7,601 bases of DNA from Paracoccaceae bacterium (GTDB lineage: Bacteria > Pseudomonadota > Alphaproteobacteria > Rhodobacterales > Rhodobacteraceae). The stretch lies in the NCBI GenBank assembly GCA_002712045.1, contig PARX01000003.1:5680-13280 (forward strand). Direction: 5' to 3'. The notes beneath the pieces were generated by a model. That model saw only the letters and a program-made list of their open reading frames with translations. It searched no databases and was not told where the DNA came from. Both the position numbers and the translations under genes were made by a program. Shown piece after piece: positions 1-6,471 of this stretch. The stretch's first letter is position 1. Each line of letters opens with the position of its first letter.

Positions 1-39
1 GTGGCTTTATTAGCCAGAATTGGTATTGTTCCATGTTAA
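1..39 (+). CDS. Possible C-terminal end of an upstream gene (partial)
   Basis: Frame 1 is open from the left edge and ends at a TAA at 37-39. It gives only 12 residues (VALLARIGIVPC), so no family can be assigned. The case for a real gene end is that a same-strand gene begins 18 bases later, and tightly packed same-strand genes are the rule in this window. Frame 2 closes almost at once. Frame 3 is also open for a while (stop at 54-56), so the frame choice is not certain. Confidence 0.3.
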   Translation: MALLARIGIVPC

Positions 40-47
40 AAAAATTT

Positions 48-51
48 GGGG
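48..51 (+). promoter_or_regulatory. Ribosome binding site for the DUF1028 gene
   Basis: A GGGG run lies 6 bases before the ATG at 58 and only 3 bases before the ATG at 55. The spacing favours the start at 58. The in-frame TTG at 46 overlaps this run and has no purine-rich site of its own except the A-run at 38-44. Confidence 0.5.
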
Positions 52-57
52 ATAATG

Positions 58-735
58 ATGACTTTTTCGATAGCTGGTAGATGTGAGAATACTGGGATGT
101 TTGGTGTTGCAATAACAACTTCGTCGATTTCTGTTGGCTCGCGCTGCCCCCACGCTCGTGCCGGTATAGGAGCAGTATCAACACAAAATATTACTGATCC
201 AAATCTCGGTACTTTAATACTTGATCATATGGAAACCGGAAAAGATGCAAAAACGGCGATTGATCTAGTTGTTAAGGGCAGGGAAAACATCAATTTCAGA
301 CAATTAACAGCAATTGATAAAGACGGGAATACATCTCATTTCACAGGCTCTAAAATACTAGGTACCAATGCTGTTAGTGAAAAATCAAACTGCATTGCGG
401 CTGGAAATCTTTTATCAAATCTTGGCGTTGCTGACGCAATGGCAGACGGCTTCAACTCTGATAAGAATTCGCATTTGGCAGAGAGACTTTTAGTTGGTTT
501 GGAAAGTGGATTAAAAGCTGGTGGAGAAGCTGGCCCTGTACATTCGGCAGCATTAATTGTTGTAGATCAAACAAAATTTCCCTTAGTGGATTTGAGGGTG
601 GATTGGGAAGAGGAAGATGCTGTTCCAAAATTGCGATTGCTTTGGTCGGCTTATGAACCTCAAATGTTAGATTATTTAAACCGAGCCTTAAACCCGGCTG
701 TTGCGCCGAGTTATGGTGTTGCGGGTGATCTATAA
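58..735 (+). CDS. DUF1028 family protein (Ntn-hydrolase-like, COG3342)
   Basis: A 225-residue protein of the DUF1028 family, which COG3342 places with the Ntn-hydrolase superfamily. No reaction is firmly established for it. The N-terminus has the family pattern: MTFSIAGR, then a GMFGVAITTSS strand (about 14-24), then the VGSRCPHARAGIGAVSTQN block (about 27-45). A GGEAGPVHSAALIVVD segment sits near residues 155-170, and the length is normal for the family. The start at 58 is chosen over TTG 46 or ATG 55 because of RBS spacing and because MTFSI is the usual family start. It also puts Thr at position 2, which would become N-terminal after Met removal, as a nucleophile does in Ntn enzymes; that role is inference. 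No signal peptide is seen, so the protein is probably cytoplasmic. It is separated from the downstream operon by 189 bases and may be a separate transcription unit. DUF1028 proteins often lie near amidase, peptidase or RidA-type genes, but none is visible here. Confidence 0.9.
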   Translation: MTFSIAGRCENTGMFGVAITTSSISVGSRCPHARAGIGAVSTQNITDPNLGTLILDHMETGKDAKTAIDLVVKGRENINFRQLTAIDKDGNTSHFTGSKILGTNAVSEKSNCIAAGNLLSNLGVADAMADGFNSDKNSHLAERLLVGLESGLKAGGEAGPVHSAALIVVDQTKFPLVDLRVDWEEEDAVPKLRLLWSAYEPQMLDYLNRALNPAVAPSYGVAGDL

Positions 736-799
736 TATTATGCTTGAATTTTTTTTCCAAAAGATAAAGTTAATCCCATTCTGATCTGGGCAGTTTTTG

Positions 800-820
800 C
801 TTTAAGGTGGCCCTTTTAAG
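800..820 (+). terminator. Weak candidate terminator hairpin after the DUF1028 gene
   Basis: The left arm (CTTTAAGG) and right arm (CCTTTTAAG) can pair through a 4-bp AAGG/CCTT core plus outer T-A pairs across a bulge. The T-run lies inside the right arm and not after it, so this does not meet the usual rule for a rho-independent terminator. Confidence 0.15.
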
Positions 821-912
821 ATGTAGAGTGAGTTTTTAAAATCACAGAGTAGTTAAAGTTATTTTTATGTCGATTGTTTTAATCATTTGTCATAAATGCA
901 ATGACTAAAATT

Positions 913-918
913 AAGGAG
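913..918 (+). promoter_or_regulatory. Strong ribosome binding site deciding the MDR start
   Basis: AAGGAG lies 6 bases before the ATG at 925, which is ideal spacing. An in-frame ATG at 901 would place this Shine-Dalgarno sequence inside the coding region and has no comparable site upstream. The short start is therefore preferred. Confidence 0.85.
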
Positions 919-924
919 ATAAAA

Positions 925-1950
925 ATGAAAATGTTTGCGCTTGTTCAAAAACATGATGGTTATTCTGGAACTTCTGAAGGTCCATCTATCTTGTCTTGTG
1001 AGCCCTGGTTAGAGCCAGTTACTATTGATGTGCCGAAGTTGCAAGAAGGGCAGGTCTTGATAAAAATAGCCATGGCTAGTGTTAATCCATCAGATTTACA
1101 TTTTATAAAAGGAGAGTATGGCCAACCAAGGGTTAAAGGTTCGCCAGCGGGGTTTGAAGGCATTGGGGAAGTAATTGATGGAAATGGTTCTTATGCTCAG
1201 AGCTTAAAAGGCACGCGTGTTTCTTTTGTAGTGGCGAAGGGGGGCTCAGGAACTTGGGCAGAATATGCTATTACTGATGCGGTTGGGTGTATTCCTGTCT
1301 TGCCCAATTTACGAAACGAAGATGGAGCTGCGCTTATAGTTAATCCATTGACAGCTATGGCGATGTTTGAACTTGTCAAAAAAACTGAAAGTAAAAGTTT
1401 TATTATGACAGCATCAAATAGCCAATTATGTAAACTGTTGATTGGTTTAGGGAAAGATGCAGATATATCGCCAATATGTATTGTTCGTGATGCAAAGCAA
1501 GGAGATCATCTACGAAAACTAGGTGCGACAGAGGTATTGGATAGCACTGATACAGATTTCACAAAAAATTTAAGAGCTATCGTCAAAAATTTAAAACCAC
1601 GGGTTATGCTGGATGCATTAGCTAATCAATTATCGGCTGACATATTTATGGCGATGCCAAACAGATCTCGTTGGATTGTTTATGGAAAATTAGATACTAC
1701 ACCCCCCGTTATTCCTGAAATGGGACAATTTGTATTTTCTGAAAAAGTTATTGAAGGTTTCTGGCTAGTTAAATGGTTTAGAGAAACTGAAATAGGGGAG
1801 CAAATGAAAGTTATTAAAGCTGTTCAAGAACGATTTGTATCAGGCAATTGGAAAACTGAAGTTTCTGAGGTTTTAAAATTGCATGAGGTTATGACTGGAT
1901 TGCCGACTGCACTAAAAACTGATGCTAAAGTTATGTTTACACCCAAATAG
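925..1950 (+). CDS. Zinc-free MDR oxidoreductase (quinone / 2-enoyl-CoA reductase-like)
   Basis: A 341-residue medium-chain dehydrogenase/reductase. The N-terminal GroES-like domain (about 1-130) carries NPSDL (54-58), GFEGIGEV (76-83) and GTWAEY (109-114). In zinc enzymes the GFEG block reads GHE, and here Phe77 replaces the zinc-ligand His, so the protein should be a zinc-independent NAD(P)H reductase like quinone oxidoreductases or mitochondrial-type enoyl reductases. The conserved AALIVNPLTAMAM block (135-147) leads into the Rossmann domain. The usual glycine-rich cofactor loop is altered to TASNSQLCKLLI (162-173), so cofactor binding may be atypical. IVRDAKQGDHLRKLGATEVLD follows as the second Rossmann strand and helix. 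The length is normal for the family. It leads the operon, 8 bases before the flavoprotein gene, and may reduce an unsaturated acyl-CoA or carbonyl intermediate; that role is inferred from context. The exact substrate is unknown. Confidence 0.85.
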   Translation: MKMFALVQKHDGYSGTSEGPSILSCEPWLEPVTIDVPKLQEGQVLIKIAMASVNPSDLHFIKGEYGQPRVKGSPAGFEGIGEVIDGNGSYAQSLKGTRVSFVVAKGGSGTWAEYAITDAVGCIPVLPNLRNEDGAALIVNPLTAMAMFELVKKTESKSFIMTASNSQLCKLLIGLGKDADISPICIVRDAKQGDHLRKLGATEVLDSTDTDFTKNLRAIVKNLKPRVMLDALANQLSADIFMAMPNRSRWIVYGKLDTTPPVIPEMGQFVFSEKVIEGFWLVKWFRETEIGEQMKVIKAVQERFVSGNWKTEVSEVLKLHEVMTGLPTALKTDAKVMFTPK

Positions 1951-1958
1951 GATAGAAG

Positions 1959-2912
1959 ATGTTACCAGAGATATTAAGCGGATTAAGAATACCCGTAATC
2001 GCAGCACCGTTATTTATAATTTCAAACCCTAAATTAGTCATTGCACAATGTAAGGCTGGAATTGTTGGTTCTATGCCGGCGCTCAATGCTAGGCCGAAAG
2101 AGCAATTAGAAGTGGAATTGAAAATGATTACAGAGGAGCTGGATAGATATAATGATAAAAACCCAGATTTCCCTGCTGCACCGTTTGCAATCAATCAAAT
2201 TGTTCACAAATCAAACGAAAGGTTAATGTATGATGTTGAGCTTTGTGTGAAATATAAAGTGCCAATTACCATTACTTCTTTGGGTGCGCGAGTGGAAGTG
2301 AACGATGCCATGCATTCTGTTGGTGGTATAACTCTTCACGATATTATTAATAACCGTTTTGCTAAGAAGGCCGTAGAAAAAGGAGCAGATGGACTAATAG
2401 CCGTAGCTGCTGGAGCGGGAGGTCATGCTGGGCGCTTATCGCCCTTTCCTTTGATAGCAGAAATAAGAAGTTGGTTTAATGGTCCATTGGCATTATCGGG
2501 AGCAATAGCATCCGGTGATGCTGTTCTGGCAGCTAATGCGATGGGAGCAGATTTAGCTTATATCGGATCAGCATTTATTGCTACAAACGAAGCCAGAGCG
2601 GATGAGCGTTATAAAAAAATGATTGTTGAATCTTCTGCCGATGACATAATTTATTCAAATTTATTCACGGGTGTGCATGGTAATTATTTGGCTCCAAGTG
2701 TGACAGCTGCTGGAATGGACCCACATAACTTACCTGAAGGTGATATTTCTACTATGAATTTTGGTGATTGGGAAAAGAAACCTAAAGCTTGGAAAGATAT
2801 TTGGGGTTGTGGACAGGGTATTGGATCTGTTGAAAGTATTTTAAGCACTGAAAATCTTGTTTCAAGGCTGGAGTCTGAGTATTTGATGGCTAAGACGAAA
2901 TTAAGTGCTTAA
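1959..2912 (+). CDS. Nitronate monooxygenase-family flavoprotein (NMO/FabK-like)
   Basis: A 317-residue TIM-barrel protein of the nitronate monooxygenase (old name 2-nitropropane dioxygenase) family, which uses FMN. Visible family marks are the N-terminal IPVIAAPLF strand (11-19), AGIVGSMPALNAR (33-45), the GADGLIAVAAGAGGHAG block (142-158) with His156 at the catalytic-His position, the FMN-phosphate loop SGAIASG (180-186), and GADLAYIGSAF (196-206). A SNLFTGVHGNYL segment near 230-241 is typical of the subgroup found in acyl-CoA gene clusters. Proven members oxidise alkyl nitronates. The related FabK reduces enoyl-ACP, so in this setting a reductase or oxidase acting on an acyl thioester is also possible. 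An AGGA site overlaps the preceding stop codon and lies 6 bases before this ATG, which fits coupled translation. No signal peptide is seen, so the protein is probably cytoplasmic. Confidence 0.88.
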   Translation: MLPEILSGLRIPVIAAPLFIISNPKLVIAQCKAGIVGSMPALNARPKEQLEVELKMITEELDRYNDKNPDFPAAPFAINQIVHKSNERLMYDVELCVKYKVPITITSLGARVEVNDAMHSVGGITLHDIINNRFAKKAVEKGADGLIAVAAGAGGHAGRLSPFPLIAEIRSWFNGPLALSGAIASGDAVLAANAMGADLAYIGSAFIATNEARADERYKKMIVESSADDIIYSNLFTGVHGNYLAPSVTAAGMDPHNLPEGDISTMNFGDWEKKPKAWKDIWGCGQGIGSVESILSTENLVSRLESEYLMAKTKLSA

Positions 2913-2931
2913 AAGTGTAGTTGTAAAACCC

Positions 2932-2936
2932 GGGGG
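2932..2936 (+). promoter_or_regulatory. Possible ribosome binding site for livH
   Basis: GGGGG lies 9 bases before a TTG at 2946. A second site, GGAG at 2948-2951, lies only 3 bases before an ATG at 2955, which is closer than usual. The start is therefore undecided between TTG 2946 and ATG 2955. Confidence 0.35.
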
Positions 2937-2945
2937 TATTATAAA

Positions 2946-3821
2946 TTGGAGATAATGCAATTAGTTATTAGCGGTCTTGCCATGGGCTGCGTATATGGTT
3001 TGATAGCTATGGGTTTTGTTTTAATTTATAAAGCAACTGAAGCTGTAAATTTTGCCCAAGGTGATATGATGATGTTGGGAGCGTTTATAACGTTGGGATT
3101 GACAAATGATCATTATATGGCCTTGCCCTTCTGGATATCTGTACCAATAGCAATCAGTTTAATGGGTTGTCTGGGGTATTTGTTAGACTCCCTAATAATC
3201 AGAAGAATGTTTGGACAAAGCCAATTGGCTGTTGTGATACTTACAATCGCCTTAGGTTTCGTTGCCCGTTTTCTTGCTGGGGCAATATGGGGGCATGATC
3301 CACAAAGTCTTGAAAGTCCAATATCTGGACAGTATTTTAGAATATCAGATATTGTAATAGGTGTTCCAGAAATATGGATTATTGGTATAACAATTTTCTT
3401 AACAGTAGTGCTATTTGTATTTTTTGCAAAAACTAAACTTGGTGTGGCAATGCAAGCGGCTAGTCAAAATCAAATGGCCGCTTACTATATGGGTATTCCT
3501 GTCAGAAGAGTGAACTCATTAATATGGGCATTGTCAGGAATTGTTGCAGCTATTGCCGGTATATTATTTGCTTCAAAAAATGCTATTGATCCTGGTACTG
3601 GTTTGTTAGGCATCAAAGCATTCGCTGCTGCAGTTATTGGGGGTTTAGGGAGTCTGCCTGGAGCTTTATTGGGTGGATTAGTGATCGGTTTAATTGAACC
3701 TTTTGCTGCAAGATATTTAGAGGGTGATATAGCTCGTATAATGCCGTACTTAGTTTTAGTATTGATCCTTATATTTAGACCACATGGGATCTTATCCCAA
3801 GTCCAAAAGAAAAAGGTCTAA
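2946..3821 (+). CDS. livH: Branched-chain-type ABC importer permease, LivH family
   Basis: A 291-residue inner-membrane permease of the LivH family (HAAT class), forming half of the translocation pore with LivM. The signature NFAQGDMMMLGAF (35-47) follows a first hydrophobic segment with the family pattern GLIAMGFVLIYKATEAV. Further hydrophobic stretches near 58-83, 94-113, 134-160, 190-210, 222-250 and 266-281 make about eight membrane helices. The cytoplasmic EAA-like coupling loop that contacts the ATPases is at about 166-184 (AASQNQMAAYYMGI). The C-terminal block VIGGLGSLPGALLGG is also typical. The start could be the ATG at 2955, three residues shorter; the two differ only in a short N-terminal tip. 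The gene begins 33 bases after the flavoprotein gene and ends 4 bases before livM. The symbol names the family and does not prove leucine transport; here the cargo is more likely a carboxylate, judged from the neighbouring ligase. Confidence 0.93.
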   Translation: MEIMQLVISGLAMGCVYGLIAMGFVLIYKATEAVNFAQGDMMMLGAFITLGLTNDHYMALPFWISVPIAISLMGCLGYLLDSLIIRRMFGQSQLAVVILTIALGFVARFLAGAIWGHDPQSLESPISGQYFRISDIVIGVPEIWIIGITIFLTVVLFVFFAKTKLGVAMQAASQNQMAAYYMGIPVRRVNSLIWALSGIVAAIAGILFASKNAIDPGTGLLGIKAFAAAVIGGLGSLPGALLGGLVIGLIEPFAARYLEGDIARIMPYLVLVLILIFRPHGILSQVQKKKV

Positions 3822-3825
3822 ATCA

Positions 3826-4914
3826 ATGAGAATAATTTTTAAAAAATCTTACGAAGCCGATATTCGATACTTTAAAGATAGGGTTCAGGCTTCATGGTAT
3901 TTTATTCTACTGGTTTTAGCGGTCATCTTGCCATTTGTAATTAATGATTACTGGGTAGGTGAGTTCAGTCTAATGCTTATTTGGGCAATCGCTGGGATGG
4001 GGCTAATGCTTTTGGTAGGGCATACTGGACAAGCAAGTTTAGGTCATGCTGCTTTCATGGCAGTAGGGGCATATACAAACGTTATATTACAAAACGATTT
4101 TAATATTCCTTTTATAATCTCATTGCCTCTTTCAGGGCTATTTGCGGGTATTCTTGGAATTTGCGTTGCTTTGCCTACTGGCAAGCTGCACGGGATTTAC
4201 ATGGCGATAGCTACCATTGCTATAGGTGTGTTGGCAGAAGATTTGATAGTTATTTTGGAACCTTGGACAGGAGGGGTTGGCGGAATATACGCTCCAGCAA
4301 TTAACATTTTTGGTATAAATTTTGATAGGTACACAAATGTTGCAGAGCTATATTGGTTAATTTTAGTAATAACTGTTTTGATAATTATTGGTTATAAGAA
4401 TATTCTAAGATCTCCTCTGGGGCGGAGTTTTGCAGCAGTGCGAGATAGTGAAATTTCTGCGCAGGCTATGGGAGTGAATATTGGAAAAACCCGAACTTTA
4501 AGTTTTGCAATTTCGTGCGCGATCACTGGAATATCGGGTGCACTTATGGGTCATTTCAGTTATGTCTTTACTAACGAAACATTCAACATAGTGATATCTA
4601 TAAATCTACTTTTAATGATCGTTGTTGGTGGAGTTGGATTTATTCATGGTGCTTTTTTAGGTGCAATGGTAGTTACTTTTTTGCCTAGTGGAATTAGTTT
4701 TACACGCGATGCATTTTTCTCTGATTTTCATATTATTCCAGGAATTGAAAGTGGAATATTTGGCATGATTTTGATAGCAGTAATTTTGTTTGAACCAATG
4801 GGATTATATGGACGTTGGTTGAAAATAAAAGCTTATTTTGAACTATTCCCATTTTATCGAAAAGATATGTTTAGGCGCCAAAAAACATATTTAAAAACGG
4901 AGAGAACAAGATGA
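3826..4914 (+). CDS. livM: Branched-chain-type ABC importer permease, LivM family
   Basis: A 362-residue inner-membrane permease, partner of LivH. A charged N-terminal stretch of about 20 residues precedes the first helix (24-40). The family signature GHTGQASLGHAAF is at 65-77, the EAA-like coupling loop at about 199-217 (GRSFAAVRDSEISAQAMGV), and a GGVGFIHGAFLGA block lies in the C-terminal third. The protein ends in a long basic cytoplasmic tail (FPFYRKDMFRRQKTYLKTE) of a kind I recognise from LivM proteins beside acyl-CoA ligases. The start at 3826 is preferred to the in-frame ATG at 3784: it lies 4 bases after the livH stop, and an AAAAGG site at 3811-3816 is 9 bases upstream, whereas 3784 would overlap livH by 38 bases and add a lysine-rich stretch. 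The stop overlaps the livG start as ATGA, giving translational coupling. Confidence 0.93.
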   Translation: MRIIFKKSYEADIRYFKDRVQASWYFILLVLAVILPFVINDYWVGEFSLMLIWAIAGMGLMLLVGHTGQASLGHAAFMAVGAYTNVILQNDFNIPFIISLPLSGLFAGILGICVALPTGKLHGIYMAIATIAIGVLAEDLIVILEPWTGGVGGIYAPAINIFGINFDRYTNVAELYWLILVITVLIIIGYKNILRSPLGRSFAAVRDSEISAQAMGVNIGKTRTLSFAISCAITGISGALMGHFSYVFTNETFNIVISINLLLMIVVGGVGFIHGAFLGAMVVTFLPSGISFTRDAFFSDFHIIPGIESGIFGMILIAVILFEPMGLYGRWLKIKAYFELFPFYRKDMFRRQKTYLKTERTR

Positions 4915-5687
4915 GTTTTCTCGAACTTACGGATGTGACGTTAAAATTTGGGGGTGTGACCGCTGTCGATAATGTGAGTTTTAGCGTAGAAAAAGGAGAA
5001 GTCTTTTCTTTAGTTGGGCCGAATGGAGCTGGTAAATCAACAATATTTAATATTTTGTCACGGTTTTACACGCCAAGTCACGGAGAGATAACTTTTGAAG
5101 GAAAAAGTATCCTAACAAAGCAGAGCCATGAGATTGCAGGTATTGGTATAGCGAGAACTTTTCAAAATATTGAGCTATTTCATCAAGCAAGTGTACTTCA
5201 GAATTTACTAGTCGCAAGGCAGACACATAGAAAATCAAACCCAGTGTCTGAAATATTATTTTCACCATTTGTTAAAAAGGAAGAGTATCGGCATAGATAT
5301 GCGGTCGAAAAGGTTATAGATTTCTTAGATTTACAAAGTTACCGAGAAAAATTCATATCTGGATTACCTTATGGTGTTAGAAAGGTTGTGGAGCTTGGAC
5401 GTGCACTAGCGATTGAGCCTAAATTACTACTTTTAGATGAACCAGCATCTGGATTGTCCGTGGAAGAAACTCAAGATGTTGCTTTTTGGATCGAGGATAT
5501 TAAAAAGGTCATGGGTATCACTGTGCTAATGGTTGAGCATGATATGCATCTTGTTTCGAGTGTATCTGATCGCGTCATGGCTCTTGCAGATGGTAAGATG
5601 TTAGCTCTTGGTACGCCAGGTGAGGTTAAAAATCACCCAGCAGTCATAGAAGCTTATTTAGGTGGCTCAGAGGAGGACGGGAATTGA
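4911..5687 (+). CDS. livG: ABC importer ATP-binding protein, LivG family
   Basis: A 258-residue cytoplasmic ATPase that powers the LivH/LivM channel with LivF. Walker A is GPNGAGKST (36-44), the Q-loop Gln is Q85 in RTFQNIELF, Walker B is LLLLDEP (172-178) with catalytic Glu177, and the switch His is H210 in VEHDM. The ABC signature is LPYGV (152-156) in place of LSGGQ. LivG proteins commonly have an LPYG or LAYG version, so this is a family trait and not damage. The insert between Q-loop and signature (about 95-150) is typical of LivG and contains an SEILFSPFVKKEE stretch. The C-terminal LGTPGEVKNHPAVIEAYLG matches the family end. Start ATG 4911 overlaps the livM stop by 4 bases, with an ACGGAGAG site just upstream. 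The stop overlaps the livF start. Confidence 0.95.
   Translation: MSFLELTDVTLKFGGVTAVDNVSFSVEKGEVFSLVGPNGAGKSTIFNILSRFYTPSHGEITFEGKSILTKQSHEIAGIGIARTFQNIELFHQASVLQNLLVARQTHRKSNPVSEILFSPFVKKEEYRHRYAVEKVIDFLDLQSYREKFISGLPYGVRKVVELGRALAIEPKLLLLDEPASGLSVEETQDVAFWIEDIKKVMGITVLMVEHDMHLVSSVSDRVMALADGKMLALGTPGEVKNHPAVIEAYLGGSEEDGN
5671..5676 (+). promoter_or_regulatory. Ribosome binding site supporting the TTG start of livF
   Basis: A full AGGAGG sits inside the end of livG, 7 bases before the TTG at 5684. This is the best Shine-Dalgarno match in the window and it makes the non-ATG start credible. The TTG overlaps the livG TGA as TTGA. Confidence 0.85.
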
Positions 5688-6460
5688 ATCCACCAATCCT
5701 AAAAATTGATAATCTAGAGAGTTATTATGGGCCAATTATGGCTATAAGAGGTGTATCATTAATTGTGGAAGAAGGTCAGATCGTAACTGTTTTAGGAGCT
5801 AACGGTGCGGGTAAGACAACACTTTTAAAGACTATCTCTGGAATTATGGACCCTGAAAAAGGCACAATTTCATTTATGGGTGAAAAAATTCAAGGGAAAG
5901 AGCCAGATAAGATTGTACAAAAAGGAATTACGCATGTGCCAGAGGGTAGAGAAGTTTTTCCAATTCTCACGGTTGAAGAAAATTTAAGAATGGGCGCTTA
6001 TTCAAGAAGAGATAAAGAGAATATCCATACTGACCTGGATTTAGTCTATGATTATTTTCCAATTCTTCGAAAATGTAAATCACAGCAGGCTGGTACCTTA
6101 TCGGGAGGTCAACAACAAATGATGGCTATTGGTCGAGGTTTAATGGCTAGGCCAAAGATAATGTTACTTGATGAACCAAGCTTGGGTTTAAGTCCTTTGT
6201 TAACGAGAGATATTTTCTTGATCATAAAGCGACTAAATGTTGAGCAAGGAGTGACTATGATACTCGTTGAGCAAAATGCTAAAGTCGCTCTTAATGTGGC
6301 AAATTACGGTTATGTCATGGAGCTTGGAAGAATAGTTATGAGTGATCATTCGGCTAAACTTCAAAGCTCAAAGGACATTCAAGAATTTTATTTAGGACAG
6401 AGTGAACAGGCGTCAGAACGAGGTCAAAAACGATGGAAGAAAAGAAAAACATGGCGATAG
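5684..6460 (+). CDS. livF: ABC importer ATP-binding protein, LivF family, with basic C-terminal tail
   Basis: A 258-residue cytoplasmic ATPase, partner of LivG. Walker A is GANGAGKTT (38-46), the signature is a full LSGGQ (139-143), and Walker B is IMLLDEP (159-165) with Glu164. Two family-specific replacements are present: VPEGRE (85-90) where other ABC proteins have the Q-loop, and VEQNA with Gln197 where others have the switch His. Both are normal in LivF. LivF is usually about 230-240 residues. Here about 20 extra residues follow the EFYLG end, finishing in a strongly basic run (RGQKRWKKRKTWR). This tail resembles LivF versions found next to acyl-CoA ligases, from memory of the family. 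The start is the TTG at 5684, supported by a perfect AGGAGG. The next gene begins 11 bases after the stop. Confidence 0.95.
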   Translation: MNPPILKIDNLESYYGPIMAIRGVSLIVEEGQIVTVLGANGAGKTTLLKTISGIMDPEKGTISFMGEKIQGKEPDKIVQKGITHVPEGREVFPILTVEENLRMGAYSRRDKENIHTDLDLVYDYFPILRKCKSQQAGTLSGGQQQMMAIGRGLMARPKIMLLDEPSLGLSPLLTRDIFLIIKRLNVEQGVTMILVEQNAKVALNVANYGYVMELGRIVMSDHSAKLQSSKDIQEFYLGQSEQASERGQKRWKKRKTWR

Positions 6461-6471
6461 GTATTTAAATC

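Larger units (their letters stand above)
736..924 (+). other. AT-rich intergenic region, likely containing the operon promoter
   Basis: This is the only long non-coding gap and the natural place for the end of the DUF1028 transcript and the promoter of the seven-gene run. A T8 tract follows the DUF1028 stop at about 749-756, but only a tiny AT palindrome (732-741) precedes it. An imperfect hairpin at 800-820 has an AAGG/CCTT core around a TGGC loop, with further T-A pairs after a bulge. A CCCA/TGGG pair (776-790) is followed by a short T-run at about 794-798. None of these is a strong intrinsic terminator. A TTGTCA hexamer at 887-892 resembles a -35 box, but the only -10-like TAAAAT (906-911) is just 13 bases away, so I cannot name a promoter. 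No plausible small gene is seen. Confidence 0.4.

Noticed and set aside
46..57. TTG or earlier ATG start for the DUF1028 gene
   Set aside because: The GGGG site overlaps or sits too near these starts, and the family normally begins MTFSI.
731..736. Perfect TATAAT hexamer at the DUF1028 stop codon
   Set aside because: No -35-like hexamer lies 16-18 bases upstream and there is no extended -10 TG. In AT-rich DNA this can occur by chance.
452..760. Minus-strand open frame of 102 codons
   Set aside because: It lies opposite the well-supported DUF1028 gene, its product resembles no family I know, and it is best explained as a shadow. The same applies to minus-strand frames at 960-1163, 1197-1379, 1937-2194, 5047-5268 and 7278-7490.
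901..924. Longer MDR form starting at the ATG at 901
   Set aside because: The extra eight codons contain the AAGGAG ribosome site for the ATG at 925, and nothing comparable precedes 901.
3784..3825. Longer LivM form starting inside livH
   Set aside because: It would overlap livH by 38 bases and add a lysine-rich stretch not typical of LivM. The ATG at 3826 has a suitable site and spacing.
5364..5378. LivG signature LPYGV as a sign of a broken ATPase
   Set aside because: LPYG/LAYG variants are normal in LivG proteins, and Walker A, Walker B, Q-loop and switch His are all intact.
5936..5953. Missing Q-loop glutamine and missing switch histidine in LivF
   Set aside because: VPEGR and VEQNA are the standard LivF forms at these positions and do not indicate damage.
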